Made by a program: the position numbers and the translations under genes. Source: Rickettsia endosymbiont of Bryobia graminum (GTDB lineage Bacteria; Pseudomonadota; Alphaproteobacteria; Rickettsiales; Rickettsiaceae). From it: a stretch of DNA of 6,062 nt. The notes below the pieces were generated by a model. That model was not told the DNA's origin and searched no databases. It was given only the letters and a program-made list of their open reading frames with translations. This document shows, in pieces, positions 5,941 to 6,062 of this stretch (the first letter of the stretch is position 1; every line of letters starts with the position of its first letter). Location of the stretch: NCBI GenBank assembly GCA_020881085.1, contig JAJIYR010000154.1:1-6062 (forward strand), read 5' to 3'.

Positions 5941-6062
5941 TGGACTACTAAAATTCTAGAATGAGATATAATTTTCAGATACAAAAGAGAAATTATATGT
6001 CCAAAAAAGCAAAACAATATAGTGCGGTAGAAAAAACAAAGATAGTTTTAGAAACAATAAAA
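5941..6062 (+). mobile_element. Left end of an IS3-family insertion sequence (partial)
   Basis: TGGACTAC at 5941 resembles the TG-starting terminal repeats of IS3-family elements and lies 56 bases before the transposase OrfA start, a usual distance. A perfect -10 box TATAAT (5967-5972) lies between them and may belong to the transposase promoter, though no good -35 is seen at 17 bases. The other end is outside the window, so neither the inverted repeat nor the target duplication can be checked, and the boundary could be some bases to the left. Confidence 0.5.
5997..6062 (+). CDS. IS3-family transposase OrfA, N-terminal fragment (3' end outside window)
   Basis: The first 22 codons, open to the window edge. 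The protein starts MSKKAKQYSAVEKTKIVLE, which fits the basic start and first helix of the HTH_Tnp_1 domain of IS3-family OrfA, usually of the form (R/K)-x-Y-S-x-E-x-K-x-K-I/V-V-L-E. OrfA binds the IS ends and is normally extended by -1 frameshifting into OrfB, the DDE integrase part; neither the slip site nor OrfB is visible. The ATG at 5997 has AGAGA (5986-5990) six bases upstream as a modest ribosome binding site. The family is inferred from a short motif, so an unrelated HTH transposase with the same domain remains possible. Confidence 0.7.
   Translation, partial: MSKKAKQYSAVEKTKIVLETIK

Noticed and set aside
1..6062. CRISPR array, tRNA or rRNA gene, toxin-antitoxin pair or phage gene
   Set aside because: I looked for regularly spaced repeats, cloverleaf-like segments and small paired ORFs in the gaps and saw none; the gaps are short and AT-rich.

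Overview
The window is a low-GC, AT-rich bacterial segment with five complete conserved genes between the ends of two different insertion sequences. The best reading is an obligately intracellular alphaproteobacterium of the Rickettsiales, probably Rickettsiaceae. The reasons are the strong A/T bias, the hflK-hflC-htrA gene order, the close resemblance of the Mrp, HtrA and Hfl proteins to rickettsial versions as I remember them, and the IS content. I cannot fix the genus from the sequence alone (Rickettsia, Orientia, Megaira-like and others are all possible).

Layout, left to right. Positions 1-138 hold the 3' end of an IS5-family transposase gene and probably the right end of that element. 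Positions 129-354 hold no gene that I recognise. The minus strand then carries trhO (355-1110, short rhodanese-type tRNA U34 hydroxylase), htrA (1215-2750, periplasmic DegP-type protease), hflC (2768-3625) and hflK (3632-4696). Transcription runs from right to left, so the order is hflK, hflC, htrA, and possibly trhO. A perfect 13-bp hairpin lies between htrA and trhO. Positions 4697-4874 are a divergent promoter region with a good sigma70-type promoter for hflK and a -10 box for mrp back to back. mrp (4875-5861, P-loop Fe-S carrier ATPase) is on the plus strand. After about 80 bases of intergenic DNA, an IS3-family element begins near 5941, and the first 22 codons of its OrfA run off the window.

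How the genes work together. HflK and HflC form an SPFH/prohibitin-like inner-membrane complex whose bulk faces the periplasm and which in E. coli regulates the membrane protease FtsH. HtrA degrades or refolds damaged envelope proteins. Tight spacing and a single strong upstream promoter suggest one envelope protein quality-control operon. Mrp (Fe-S cluster delivery) and TrhO (wobble-uridine hydroxylation) are housekeeping functions.

I found no clearly novel system. The points most worth a second look are the reduced forms of Mrp (no CxxC) and TrhO (no Cys-rich tail), the dyad in the divergent promoter, the hairpin whose T-tract points against the flanking genes, and the two IS boundaries.
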